A DNA stretch of 64,000 nucleotides from Scilla litardierei (Eukaryota > Streptophyta > Magnoliopsida > Asparagales > Asparagaceae): NCBI GenBank assembly GCA_030789695.1, contig CM061140.1, forward strand, positions 80,600,422 to 80,664,421. Direction: 5' to 3'. Both the position numbers and the translations under genes were made by a program. The notes below the pieces were generated by a model. It did not search any database, was not told the DNA's origin, and worked only from the letters and a program-made list of their open reading frames with translations. Shown in pieces: positions 1-11,010 of this stretch. The stretch's first letter is position 1. Each line of letters begins with the position of its first letter.

Positions 1-655
1 TCAAAAAATAGCTGTTATGAATTCAAACTGTCAAATATTAAACGAGTATTAAATAGGCTTTTGAATGCTGCAGTTATGAGGAATTGGACTGCCCATGGAT
101 TAGGATGAGACTACAGTTGATTTACTGTGAGTCATGGAAAGAACCCGTGAGTCTACAGTTGTTGAGCTCGTGAATATACAGTTTATACAGATGTTGCTGT
201 GTGAGTAATTTTTGAGGGTAATCTCAAACACAAAGCGAAATTTTTGAGGGCGTTCACGGTCCATTTATAGTGAAATTGACCATTCAAATTGATGAGTATA
301 AGTCTGTTATCCTACATCGAGCCCTTCATTGCAAACAGCTACGTAGACAATCATATGTATCAGTTTGTAAGAGCATAGGCTAATGAATCAGTTTGGGTCT
401 GCATCAGTATGTACATCAATATAGTTGAATTCGATTGAATATGCCTTCAGCTTGAATAAGTATCAGATTTAATTTTAAAGTTTGCATGTAGTTTCAGAGT
501 CAGAGTGAATAAGTATCCGGTTTAATCTACAATGTTTTCAGATTGAACAAGTATAATAAGACTTAAATCTAAAAGCTTGCATGTAGGCTTGATTGGGATT
601 CAGAATAAGTATGATTAAATTTATTCACGTGGTCGTGTTGAGAAAATTAGTCATC
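1..655. repeat. Partial copies of dispersed non-coding modules
   Basis: No gene is seen. Positions 235-330 match the right arm of the large foldback at 2271-2925 (the stretch around CGGTCCATTTATAGTG). Positions 355-620 match a module beginning CAGTTTGTAAGAGCATAGGC that recurs at about 990, 3499, 5734, 9033, 11009, 12437 and 15683. The sequence is AT-rich and reads as decayed repeat. Confidence 0.6.
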
Positions 656-659
656 GATG

Positions 660-1605
660 AAACATCATCTTAACGCGCACAACGAGTAAATTCTGCTGGT
701 TGTGCGCGTTAAACAATTGTTCATAAAATACCTTAGATGCTCAAAGCGAACAGCTGGCTCTGGCTGTGCTTGTTGTGCACTTTGCGCAATTAAAGTAACC
801 ATTATAAATATGATCAACGCGCACAACTGCCATAAATTAGTTGGTACTGAGCGTTGAGCAAGTATGTAAGCGGCTATTAATTTTTCCAGCTCACGTCCCA
901 CAGACCGGTCAAACATTCTTGAGAAATGCACATGTCTGGTATCAATCAGCTATAGATTTACGAACAGTCTTTTGTATATTCAAGAGAACCCCTCAGTTTG
1001 TAAGAGCATAGGCTAATGAATCAGTTTGGATCTGTATCAGTAATTCAGTATGTATATCAATATATTTGAATGGCTAGGTAATTTTCAAAATGTCATCAAT
1101 TTGAATATGTATGAGATTTAATCTAAAATTTTGCATGCAGTTTATGAAGTCGATTGAATATGCCTTCAGATTGAAAAGGTATCAGATTTATTTTTAAAGT
1201 TTGTATGTAGTTTCTGAGTCAGAGTGAATAAGTATCCGGTTTAATCTACAATGTTTTCAGATTGAACAAGTATAATAAGACTTAAATCTAAAAGTTTGGA
1301 AGTAGGCGTGGTTGGGATTCAGATTAAATATGATGAAATTTGGAATTTGATTGATTCACTGCGGTGGCGCGCAGTGGGAGTAAACTTATAGCATCTCACA
1401 AATATGATCAAAGAGCAAAACGGTCAAATTTATTCCCGTGGGGGCGTTGAGCAAATTTGTCATCGACGCAACTATAGAGCTTAACGCGCACAACGGGCAT
1501 AATCTTGCATGTTGTGCGCTTTGCGCAATTATGTTAGCCATAACAAATTTGCTGAACGCGCACACCGGCTCAAAGTGAACACCTGGCGATACTTGTTTCT
1601 GCATA
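660..1605. repeat. GCGCACAACGG motif array, left copies
   Basis: Clusters at 660-900 and 1400-1600 carry the motif GCTCAACGCGCACAACGG and its reverse complement, spaced about 40-60 bases, inside a repeated module. The short apparent reading frames here (for example minus 665-931 and 1386-1604) are alternate readings of these motifs and resemble no protein. Related clusters occur at 3620-4200, 6120-6350, 9150-9540, 11150-11290, 15900-16960, 19690-20055 and 39786-39960. Confidence 0.7.
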
Positions 1606-1610
1606 CATTG

Positions 1611-2611
1611 TTAATCTAATACGTTGTTTCTGCATGAAAGAAAACTATAAATAATATTATTCTTCAATGTTAATTTTTTTAATTTTTAAGTATTTAGTAT
1701 TTCTTGTAATGTTGTAAATATTTTAAAATTTGCTCGAAAAATATCCAATATTGGTCTCAGGTAGTATGTATAATTGAGATATTTCCATCGATACTAAACT
1801 TATTACATTTGGTCATGTGCCTTGTAAAATACATTTGTAATAAATAGCCGTTACCAAGCTATGACGGTAATAAACGCAACGAAGGGCTGATATAAATTAT
1901 CCGTTGTGCGCGTCGTGCGCGGTGGTTAAAAGTCATAGTGTGAATCAATATCCATCCGCTGTACACACACGGTCTCACATCTGAGGACTCCAAAATCCAC
2001 ATTACACACAAGGGCTTATAGTGGAACCAATTAAACCGCACTCACAACAGAAACCATTTGATTGTTTTTGTTGCGCTGGAAAATAAATAATTTTTCGAGT
2101 GTTCGACGGAGAGTAATTCAAGGCGCAAAACGGTTCGGTATCCTTGTCGTGTGGGGAGAGTAATTTGCCTCTTTTTCAGCTGAGCCTAAAATACTTAGGA
2201 TTACGCGTTTTTCTCGGTGGGATTACGCGTTGAGTAAATAAGATGTTCATTCCCGAGATCCTTAGCATTACTATAGGATACCGGACTTAATACTCATCAA
2301 TTTGATCGGTCGTTTTTCGCTATAAATGGACCGTGAATGCCGTGAATGCGCTGGAGAAGCGTATGAAATCGGAGGCCTACAGGCTGATGCAGTCGCCTCC
2401 CGAATATGCTTCTCTCCCTGGTCTGCGAAAAGAAGAATGGCCCCCCGGGCCTTTGCGCCCTTGTTGGCTGATCTGGGTCAATTAGGTTGGTGGTGCATGG
2501 CTACCGTCTCTCTGAGGCACAAGCACTCCCTTCTGTTCTTTTCGATCTCTTGGCTCGCAGCCAAATTGGGCAAATCTGACTGTGGATGAAGCAGATCATA
2601 ATTGTCCCTTT
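1611..2611 (+). repeat. Direct duplication, copy 1
   Basis: This kilobase is repeated in the same orientation at 7122-8067, from the shared start TTAATCTAATAC to the shared end GCAGATCATAATTGTC. The second copy lacks about 50 bases around 2280-2325. No gene is recognised. The end of this copy forms the left arm of the 2271-2925 foldback. Confidence 0.75.
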
Positions 2612-2925
2612 CCTCCTGGGGATTTCCAATTTTGGCTGCGCGACAAGAGATCGAAAAGAACAGGAGGGAGTGCTTGTGCCTCAGAGGGCCGGTAGCCATG
2701 CACCGTCAACCTATGTGACCCAGTGCAGACATCCAGTGAAGGCCAGGGGGGCCATTCATCTCTTCGCACTTCGCAGACCAGGGATAGGAGCATATTCGGG
2801 AGGCGACAGCATCAGCTTATAGACCTTCGATTTCATACGCTTCTCCAGGGCATTCACGGTCCATTTAGTGTGAAATTGACCATTCAAATTGATGAGTATA
2901 CTCCGTTATCCTACAGTGAGCCCTA
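2271..2925. repeat. Large foldback (inverted repeat, arms about 290 bp)
   Basis: The left arm (about 2271-2565) and right arm (about 2630-2925) are imperfect reverse complements. Shared blocks include GGACCGTGAATGCC, GCGTATGAAATCGGAGG and GAGGCACAAGCACTCCCT on the left, each found inverted on the right. The spacer is about 60 bases. A single unfolded left arm occurs at 7785-8060 and a right-arm fragment at 235-330. A transcript would fold into a long hairpin. The open frame at 2326-2589 lies in the left arm and resembles no known family. Confidence 0.75.
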
Positions 2926-3271
2926 ATGCCTGACGCTTACGGTAGAAATGGACGATGGAATTCAACCAGTTATCTTTTCACGTAAAGCTAAATGGTTGTT
3001 GTTTGAAACTTACGCAATGGTGGTAATAAACGCAACGAAGGGCTATCGTCCATTTATAAACATGCATGCCCGATGAATGCCTTCCATATGTGAGCATTTC
3101 GCCTTCCACTCCTCGACTATACACTCCATATCCATCTCCTCTTTATAAACTCCATCCAAACCATTAAATCCTTCATCATTTCACTATACCTCGTCTATGA
3201 CACACAAACACTCCCTCCTGTTCTTTCCGATCGCGAAGATAAAAAGCTCATTCTATTTGTTATGCAACCAT
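2926..3271. repeat. Module fragments
   Basis: No gene is supported. Positions 2945-3065 contain a degraded relative of the 108-codon frame at 14694-15020 (shared reading FSRK.KW followed by ETYA). Positions 3150-3235 resemble 15125-15200 (CACTATACATCATC-type text followed by a phrase like TCCTTTCCGATC). Confidence 0.45.
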
Positions 3272-4132
3272 TTGGTGTTGTTCGATGCCTCATGTGAATC
3301 GGAGTTCCTCGGTGTCTTTGAAACGGCTACATACCCGACTGCAGGTTACACCGACGCATGCTATGACTACACTCATATCCAGCCGATGATGGCAGAAAAT
3401 CTGCAACGACGGTAATAAACGGAACGAAGATGGTCGCCCGGTGAACTTGCGGAAGTTGACGGGGAAGCACGCAGATCACACCGACAATCACATGGTTCAG
3501 TTTGTAAGAGCATAGGCTAATGAATCAGTTTGGATCTGTATCAGTATGTACATCAATATATTTGAATGGCTGGGTCATTTTCAAAATAACATCACCTAGA
3601 ATATGTATGAGGCTTAATCTACACTTTAGCTAAATGCGCACAACGTGCATAATTCTGCTGGTTGTGCGTGTTTAAGTATGATGAAATTCGGAATGTGATT
3701 GATTCAATGCACTGGTGCGAGGTGGAATTAAAATTATAGCATCTCACAAATATGCTCAACGCGCAAAACGGTCAAATTAATTCCCGTGGGGGCGTTGAGC
3801 AAATTTGTCATGACTTTAGCTAAACGCGCACAACGGGCATAATTCTGCTGGTTGTGCGTGTTTAAGTATGATGAAATTTGGAAGGTGATTCATTCAATGC
3901 GTTGGTGGGAGGTGGAATTAAAATTATTGCAATTCACAAATATGCTCAAAGCGCAAAATGGTCAAATTTATTCCCGTGGGGGCGTTGAGCAAATTTGTCA
4001 TCGACGCAACTATAGAGCTTAACACGCACAACGGTCATAATTCTGCATGTTGTGCGCTTTGCGCAATTATGTTAGCCATAACAAATTTGCTGTACGCGCA
4101 CACCGGGTCAAAGTGAACATCTGGCGATACTT

Positions 4133-4190
4133 GTTGTGCGCTTTGAGCAAATTTTTAAACCATTAAAAATTTTCTCACCGCGCACAACGG
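4133..4190. repeat. Palindromic motif pair
   Basis: GTTGTGCGCTTTGAGCAA and its near reverse complement CTCACCGCGCACAACGG face each other across a short A/T-rich centre containing AAACCATTAAAAA. Matching cassettes are at 9477-9534, 11208-11264 and 39896-39956. The last one lies just downstream of the MULE-OTU gene, about 29 kb away. Confidence 0.8.
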
Positions 4191-4765
4191 CCAAAATATA
4201 AATTTTGCCAGCTCACTTTCCACTGGTCATACATTCTTGGGAAAATCATATGTCTGGTATCAATCAGCAGTAGATTCAGGAGCAGTATTTTCTTATTCAC
4301 GAGCACCCTTCTGTAGCTTGACGGGGTCTTCGATGTAGCCACACAGTTAATATGGTACTGCAGCAGTCACATCCTCAGTGACCCATCTGCGTTGTGTGCA
4401 TTGAGCAATTCCCATTTTCTATGCGTTTTGCGCGAGGATCAATTATAATAGTTTCTCTCTTCTGTATTATTTAGCCCGGGGTGCTGGTCGAATAAAATGT
4501 ATTAAAAAATCTTAGTGGAGAGTAGTATTTTCGGGAGTAATTTTCCTATTAGCATCAATGTTGATCAAGGTGAAAAATCGATGAGTTTCCTTGTTATGCG
4601 CGGAGAGTAATTAACCAATTTTGATCCAGATGCTAAAATAATTGGGATTACGCGATTTTCGCGTTGGTATTCCGCGGTTTGCACGTTGAGTAAATAATTG
4701 TTGATTTCCGAGATCCATTACATTACTGTAGGATCAAGGACGTATTATACGCTTCATTTTGATTG

Positions 4766-4850
4766 CTCCAATTCCCCTATAAAATTGGCGGACAAGGAGC
4801 ACTCATCTTCTCACAACTTCATCTACTTTCTTCCATCATCTTCTTCTTTA
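4766..4850 (+). promoter_or_regulatory. CCAAT-TATA promoter-like cassette
   Basis: CTCCAATTCCCC is followed directly by TATAAAA (4778-4784) and a conserved leader GGACAAGGAGCACTCATC. The same arrangement recurs at 10109-10195, 11745-11800 and 14610-14665. Spacing and base content fit a plant core promoter; no credible long reading frame follows, so activity is inferred only. Confidence 0.45.
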
Positions 4851-4896
4851 TTTGCCCCCACAACCTTCCTATTGAAACATTAAGTCCTTCAGCTGT

Positions 4897-4945
4897 TCGT
4901 GCATGCTTGATATAGATATCAGATATTGCTATCAAGCATGCACGA
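4897..4945. repeat. Perfect 16-bp inverted repeat
   Basis: TCGTGCATGCTTGATA at 4897-4912 is mirrored exactly at 4930-4945, with a 17-base spacer that itself contains ATATC. The identical structure is at 10241-10289. A related site at 14738-14775 has the left arm but not the right, which suggests the palindrome arose by local inverted copying. Confidence 0.85.
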
Positions 4946-5391
4946 TAGCATTCATTCAGCTGTTCATCCATTTATAATCAGGCATTCCCGAAAAAGGGTT
5001 TCCATATGACCGTCCTCGAAACTGGGCACCCAGGTCAACCGCCCAAGAAGTACTGGTCAGGGGGACATAACCAGCACATTGTGTCAAGTATGATACATAC
5101 TTGACAGCCGGTTACAACGACGCGTGCAATGACGACACTCCTATCATGTTTCACTGTTGCCGACAGTCGGCAACGACGATAATAAACGTAACGACGATGG
5201 TCGACCGAGGTAACTAGATGGTTATAGATTGTTATGGACGCCTCCCCCAAGCTTTTAACAGTTCATTTTTTTGCTTTTAGCGATCGAGGATCATCTCATC
5301 CTTCTTAAGATCATCGAACTTTGTCCGCTCCTTCGGAATACCCTTCAAGATTGAAGCACGAACAACGTCCTCGGGCCCAGGAAGTATCGAA

Positions 5392-5565
5392 ATTACGGTA
5401 ACCATTGATCCAAACGTTCTAGAATGCTTCGTTGGATGCGAGCCGTTGCGCCCGCCAATGTTCCAGGTTCAAAAACATGGATTTTTGAACCTGGAACATA
5501 GGCGGGCGCAAGGGCTCGCATCCAACGAAGCATTCTAGAACGTCTGGATCAATGGTTACAGTAAT
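5392..5565. repeat. Long near-perfect hairpin (arms 84 bp)
   Basis: Positions 5392-5475 are the reverse complement of 5482-5565 with only a handful of mismatches and a loop of about 6 bases. The right arm and the following 80 bases match 10785-10915, next to the captured F-box fragment (shared CGCAAGGGCTCGCA and GATCGAAAACAA), so the hairpin looks like an inverted duplication of a unique-type sequence. It has the form of a young small-RNA precursor or a template-switch product. Confidence 0.8.
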
Positions 5566-6970
5566 TTCACCATATTCCCACTCGATTTTTCTTCATTTTC
5601 TTATTCAATTTGGATTCGAACCAAGAGATCGAAAACAAAAGGAGGGATTGTTGTTGCCTCAGAGGGACGGTAGCCATGCACCGCCAACCTATGTGACCAA
5701 GGGCCGCCATCCAGGCTTAATCATATGTATCAGTTTGTAAGAGCATAGGCTAATGAATCAGTTTGGATCTGTATCAGTCTGCATGTACATCAATATATTT
5801 GAATGGCTGGTTAATTTTCAAAATGTCATCAATTTGAATATGTATGAGATTTAATCTAAAATTTTGCAAGCAGTTTCTGAATTCTATTGAATATGCCTTC
5901 AGATTGAAAAGGTATCAGATTTATTTTTAAAGTTTGTATGTAGTTTCTGAGTCAGAGTGAATAAGTATCCGGTTTAATCTACAATGTTTTCAGATTGAAC
6001 AAGTATAATAAGACTTAAATCTAAAAGTTTGGATGTAAGGTTGGTTGGAATTCAGACTAAGTATGATGAAATTTGGAATTTGATTGATTCACTGCGGTGG
6101 CGCGCAGTGGGAGTAAACTTATAGCATCTCACAAATATGCTCAAAGCGCAAAACGGGCAAATGTATTCCCGTGGGGGTGTTGAGCAAATTTGTCTTCGAC
6201 GCAACTTTTGCGTCACGCGCACAACCGGCATAATTCTGCATGTTGTGCGCTTTGCGCCATTATGTTAACCATTACAAATTTTGCAGAACACGCACACCGG
6301 CTCAAAATGAACACCTGGCGTTACTTGTTGTGCGCTGTGAGCAATTTTTTGGTACTGAACATTGAGCCCTTATGTAACGGCTATAAATTTTTCCACCTTA
6401 CTTGCCCCCGGTCATAAATTCTTGGGAAAATCATATGTGTGGTATCAATCAGCTGTAGATTCAGGAGCAGTATTTTCTTATTCACGAGCACCCTTCTGTA
6501 GCTTGACGGGGTCTTCGATGTAGCCACACAGTTAATATGGTACTGTAGCAGTCACATCCTCATTGACCCATCTGCTTTGCACGCATTGAGCAATTCCCGT
6601 TTTCCATGCGTTTTGCGCGGTGATCAATTATAATAGTTTCTCTCTTCTGTATTATTTAGCCCGGGGTGCGTGTCGAATAAAATATATTAAAAAATCTTAG
6701 TGGAGAGTAGTATTGTTGGGAGTAAGTTTCCTATTAGCATCAATGTTGATCAAGGCAAAAAATCGTTGAGTTTCATTGTTATGCGCGGAGAGTAATTAAC
6801 CAATTTTGATCTAGATGCTAAAATAATTGGGATTACGCGATTTTCGCGTTGGTATTCCGCGGTTTGCGCGTTGAGTAAATAATTGTTGATTCCCGAGATC
6901 CATTGCATTACTGTAGGATCAAGGACTTATTATACGCTTCATTTTGATTGCTCCAATTCCATATAGCAAC
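5566..6970 (+). repeat. Diverged third copy of the large module
   Basis: It follows the order of 3272-5121: the GTAAGAGCATAGGC module (5734), the motif cluster (6120-6350), the CTGTAGCTTGACGGGG block (6492) and the TTAGCCCGGGGTG block (6657). It is joined differently at its right end, near CCATATAGCAACTCC (6959). No gene is seen. Confidence 0.65.
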
Positions 6971-7121
6971 TCCACCACAAATCTCTAAAAACCCCCTTTC
7001 AAAATGGAATATCTCTAAAAGATGCTATTTTTGAGGATGGGCAACTCCAACCCACCATCTTCAAATCCTATTTTTTCGTTGTTTAAGCTTTACTAATGAA
7101 AAATATTTATCGTTATAATGG

Positions 7122-8067
7122 GTTAATCTAATACATTGTTCCTGCATGAAAGAAAACTATAAATAATATTATTCTTCAATGTTAATTTTTTTTAATTTTT
7201 AAGTATTTAGTATTTCTTGTAATGTTGTAAATATTTTAAATTTGCTCGAAAAATATCCAATATTGGTCTCATGTAGTAGGTATAATTGAGATATTTCCAT
7301 CGGTACTAAAATTATTAAATTTGGTCACGTTATTTGTAAAATACATTTGTAATAAATAGCCGTTACCAATCCATGACGTTAATAAACGCAACAAAGGGCT
7401 GATATCAATTAGCCGTCGTGCGCGTCGTGCGAGGTGGTTAAAAGTCATAGTGTTAATCAATATCCAACCTCTGTACACACACGGTCTCACATCTGAGGAC
7501 TCCACATTACACACAAGGGCTTATAGTGGAACCAATTAACCTGCACGCACAACAGAAACAATTTGATTGTTTTTGTTGCGCTAGAAAATAAATAATTTTT
7601 CGAGTCTTTGACGGAGAGTAATTCAAGGCGCAAAACGGTTCAGTTTCCTTGTCGTGTGGGGAGAGTAAATTGCCTCTTTTTTAGCTGAGCCTAAAATACT
7701 TAGGATTACTCGTTTTTCTCGGTGGGATTACGCGTTGAGTAAATAAGATGTTCATTCCCGAGATCCCTAGCATTACTGTAGGATAAATGGATCGTGAATG
7801 CCGTGAATGCCCTGGAGAAACGTATGAAATCGGAGGACTCCAGGCTGATGCAGTCGCCTCCCTAATATGCTTCTCTCCCTGGTCTGCGAAGAGAAGAATG
7901 GCCCCCCGGGCCTTTGCGCCCTGATTGGCTGCTCTGGGTCAATTAGGTTGGCGGTGCATGTGTACCGTCTCTCTGAGGCACAAGCACTCCCTCCTTTCTT
8001 TTCGATCTCTTAGCTCGCAGGCAAATTGGCCAAATCTGACTGTGGATAAAGCAGATCATAATTGTCT
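7122..8067 (+). repeat. Direct duplication, copy 2
   Basis: Second copy of 1611-2611. It ends where a sequence containing the captured BRCT-domain fragment begins. It carries only one arm of the foldback seen in copy 1, so the inversion in copy 1 was added after or apart from this duplication. Confidence 0.75.
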
Positions 8068-8439
8068 CATAATGCAGAAGCTGGAAGCCTGGAACCTGTG
8101 CGGAAACACAAAAGGCATGGTTGTCTCAGATTTCCAGAAAATCAAATGATGTGAAGAGTCACACATCCATTTCCTCGTCCGAACAGATGATGGTGATGAT
8201 GCTCAAGTAAAGCGACAGAAATTACAAAACGAGCAGGGAAGTGACTGTAATGACACGCCAATGACGGCATGTCGCGCCTTTGAACTATTTGAATTGGAAA
8301 ATGTTTTGAACTATTTGAGTCTTTGGATAATTATAGGAGGAAGCCATCTTATGAACACTTTTCCTTGTGTATGCGTGTGCGGAGGCCCATGTCCAGTAGT
8401 GCACATATCATATTTGTCTCTTATATTGGTCTCTTACAG

Positions 8440-8712
8440 GCGGTGAAGATCTTCTCTGGATTAAGCTTTTACTTCACCGATCAGTTCGAGCCTCCTTAAA
8501 GGGGCTTCCTCGAAAAGGTGGATCTAGCTGCCGGTCGAACCGTCCGGATGAATGTTGACCAAGTGATGGACGCATCAAATGCCAGTGTGTTCTCCGTAGG
8601 ATCCGCCTTCATTGTCTACAATGAAGATCCTCCACCTACGTGCGCCTTAGCAGATCTTGAGGAGGTTGTAACGAAGAGATGCGACGAGGTTGGGGCCGCA
8701 TGCAGGGTTTAG
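8440..8712 (+). pseudogene. Captured BRCT-domain gene fragment (BRCA1/BARD1-like)
   Basis: After a good 3' splice site (pyrimidine-rich tract ending TTACAG at 8439), the frame opens with AVKIFSGLSFYFTDQFEPP and continues through GFLEKVDLAAGRTVRMNVDQ to a stop after codon 8710. The opening resembles the start of a BRCT domain of plant BRCA1/BARD1-type proteins (F-G-S-F-Y-F, then a basic stretch and A-A-G). An in-frame TAA at 8497-8499 interrupts it. About 90 codons are present, roughly one BRCT exon; the conserved distal Trp is missing. It sits inside duplicated transposon-like modules, so I infer transduplication of a host exon. The family call rests on motif memory only. Confidence 0.45.
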
Positions 8713-8804
8713 TATTCTCTTACTGGAACACATCGCCGCATGCAGTTCTGCATCTGAGCTTGTAAGTTGTTCAAAGACCAGCGGTGTTTAGTATTTTGAT
8801 CTGT

Positions 8805-10464
8805 TGGTGTTGTTCGACGCCTCATGTGAATCGGAGTTTCTCTAGGTGTCTTTGAAACGGCTACATACCCGACTGCAGGTTACACCGACGCATGCTATGA
8901 CTACACTCATATCCAGCCGATGATGGCAGAAAATCTGCAACGACGGTAATAAACGGAACGAAGATGGTCGCCCGGTGAACTCGCGGAAGTTGACGGGGAA
9001 GCACGCAGATCACACCGACAATCACATGTTTCAGTTTGTAAGAGCATAGGCTAATGAATCAGTTTGGATCTGTATCAGTATGTACATCAATATATTTTAA
9101 TGGCTGGGTCATTTTCAAAATAACATCAACTAGAATATGTATGAGATTTAATCTACACTTTAGCTAAACGCGCACAACGGGCATAATTCTGTTGGTTGTG
9201 CGTGTTTAAGTATGATGAAATTTGGAAGGTGATTCATTCAATGCGCTGGTGGGCGGTGGAATTAAAATTATTGCAATTCACAAATATGCTCAAAGCGCAA
9301 AACGGTCAAATTTATTCCCGTGGGGGCGTTGAGCAAATTTGTCATCGACGCAACTATAGAGCTTAACGCGCACAACGGTCATAATTCTGCATGTTGTGCG
9401 CTTTGCGCAATTATGTTAGCCATAACAAATTTGCTGAACGCGCACACCGGATCCAAGTGAACATCTGGCGATACTTGTTGTGCGCTTTGAGCAAATTTTT
9501 AAACCATTAAAAATTTGCTCACCGCGCACAACGGCCAAAATATAAATTTTGCCAGCTCACTTTCCACTGGTCATACATTCTTGGGAAAATCATATGTCTG
9601 GTATCAATCAGCAGTAGATTCAGGAGCAGTATTTTCTTATTCACGAGCACCCTTCTGTAGCTTGACGGGGTCTTCGATGTAGCCACACAGTTAATATGGT
9701 ACTGCAGCAGTCACATCCTCAGTGACCCATCTGCGTTGTGCACATTGAGCAATTCCCATTTTCCATGCGTTTTGCGCGAGGATCAATTATAATAGTTTCT
9801 CTCTTCTGTATTATTTAGCCCGGGGTGCTGGTCGAATAAAATGTATTAAAAAATCTTAGTGGAGAGTAGTATTTTCGGGAGTAATTTTCCTATTAGCATC
9901 AATGTTGATCAAGGTGAAAAATCGATGAGTTTCCTTGTTATGCGCGGAGAGTAATTAACCAATTTTGATCCAGATGCTAAAATAATTGGGATTACGCGAT
10001 TTTCGCGTTGGTATTCCACGGTTTGTGCGTTGAGTAAATAATTGTTGATTCCCGAGATCCATTGCATTACTGTAGGATCAAGGACTTATTATACGCTTCA
10101 TTTTGATTGCTCCAATTCCCCTATAAAATTGGCGGACAAGGAGCACTCATCTTCTCACAACTTCATCTACTTTCTTCCATCATCTTCTTCTTTATTTGCC
10201 CCCACAACCTTCCTATTGAAACATTAAGTCCTTCAGCTGTTCGTGCATGCTTGATATAGATATCAGATATTGCTATCAAGCATGCACGATAGCATTCATT
10301 CAGCTGTTCGTCCATTTATAATCAGGCATTCCCGAAAAAGGGTTTCCATATGACCGTCCCCGAAACTGGGCACCCATGTCAACCGCCCAAGAAGTACTGG
10401 TCAGGGGGACATAACCAGCAAATTGTGTCAAGTATGATACATACTTGACAGCCGGTTACAACGA
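8805..10464 (+). repeat. Large direct duplication, copy 2
   Basis: Copy of 3272-5121, nearly identical apart from an internal deletion of about 190 bases around the first motif cluster. It includes the palindromic motif pair 9477-9534, the CCAAT-TATA cassette (TATAAAA at 10122-10128) and the 16-bp inverted repeat 10241-10289. Homology stops abruptly at GCCGGTTACAACGA, where the captured F-box fragment starts. Confidence 0.8.
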
Positions 10465-10790
10465 ACTCACCCTCAGACGGATACCCTGCACAACAACGAC
10501 GTTTTCAATCCTGTCATGCTTGCTGAATAGCTGCCCGAACCTGGAGGATCTAGTCATTGGAGTAAGTACAAATTTTCTAATTATTTCCTCTGAATAATTC
10601 AAAACTACGTATGTATGTATGATGGCATTAAGCATTCTGTTTTGTTACCAGGATGAAATGTTTGATTTTCCAGACCCAGAAGCTTCAGCGCTAGAATACT
10701 GGGATCAGCAGATGCCTTCGGATTGCATGACAAATACGCTGAGCACGGTAACTGTAAACGTGGTCGATGTACACCGCAAGGGCTCGCAGC
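10463..10790 (+). pseudogene. Captured F-box/LRR/FBD gene fragment with intron
   Basis: The first exon part (10463-10561) reads ELTLRRIPCTTTT followed by LLNSCPNLEDLVIG, a typical LRR step of plant F-box/LRR proteins. A GT-AG intron of 90 bases (10562-10651, donor GTAAGTAC, acceptor TTACCAG) follows. Exon 2 from 10652 reads in phase DEMFDFPDPEASALEYWDQQ then MPSDC, resembling the region leading into the FBD domain. The frame degrades after about 10780. No F-box or start codon is present, so this is a fragment. The surrounding duplicated modules imply capture by a transposon, in the manner of Pack-MULEs. The family call is by motif recognition. Confidence 0.55.
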
Positions 10791-11010
10791 CAATGAAGCA
10801 TTCGAGAACCTCTGGATCGATGCTTACACGAATTTCGCCTTTTTCCGTATTCCGACGCGATTCTTCTTCATTTTATTCTTCAATTTGGATGCGAGACAAG
10901 CGATCGAAAACAACCGGAAGGAGTGCTTGTGCCTCAGAGCCAGAGGGACAGTAGCCATCCACCGCCAACCTATGTGACCAAGGGCTGCCATCCAGGCTTA
11001 ATCATATGTA
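10791..11010 (+). repeat. Sequence shared with the 5482-5700 hairpin arm and flank
   Basis: This stretch is collinear with the right arm and right flank of the hairpin at 5392-5565, ending with the shared phrase GCCATCCAGGCTTAATCATA. It looks like the single-copy source from which the inverted arm was made. No gene is assigned. Confidence 0.6.

Larger units (their letters stand above)
3272..5121 (+). repeat. Large direct duplication, copy 1
   Basis: This block is repeated, nearly identical, at 8805-10464. Within it come, in order: the GTAAGAGCATAGGC module; motif clusters (3620-4190), with a local extra duplication around 3660-3860 that the other copy lacks; a block beginning CTGTAGCTTGACGGGG; an AT-rich block beginning TTAGCCCGGGGTG; a CCAAT-TATA cassette; and a small perfect palindrome. 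A more diverged third relative is at 5713-6965. No coding function is recognised. Confidence 0.8.
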
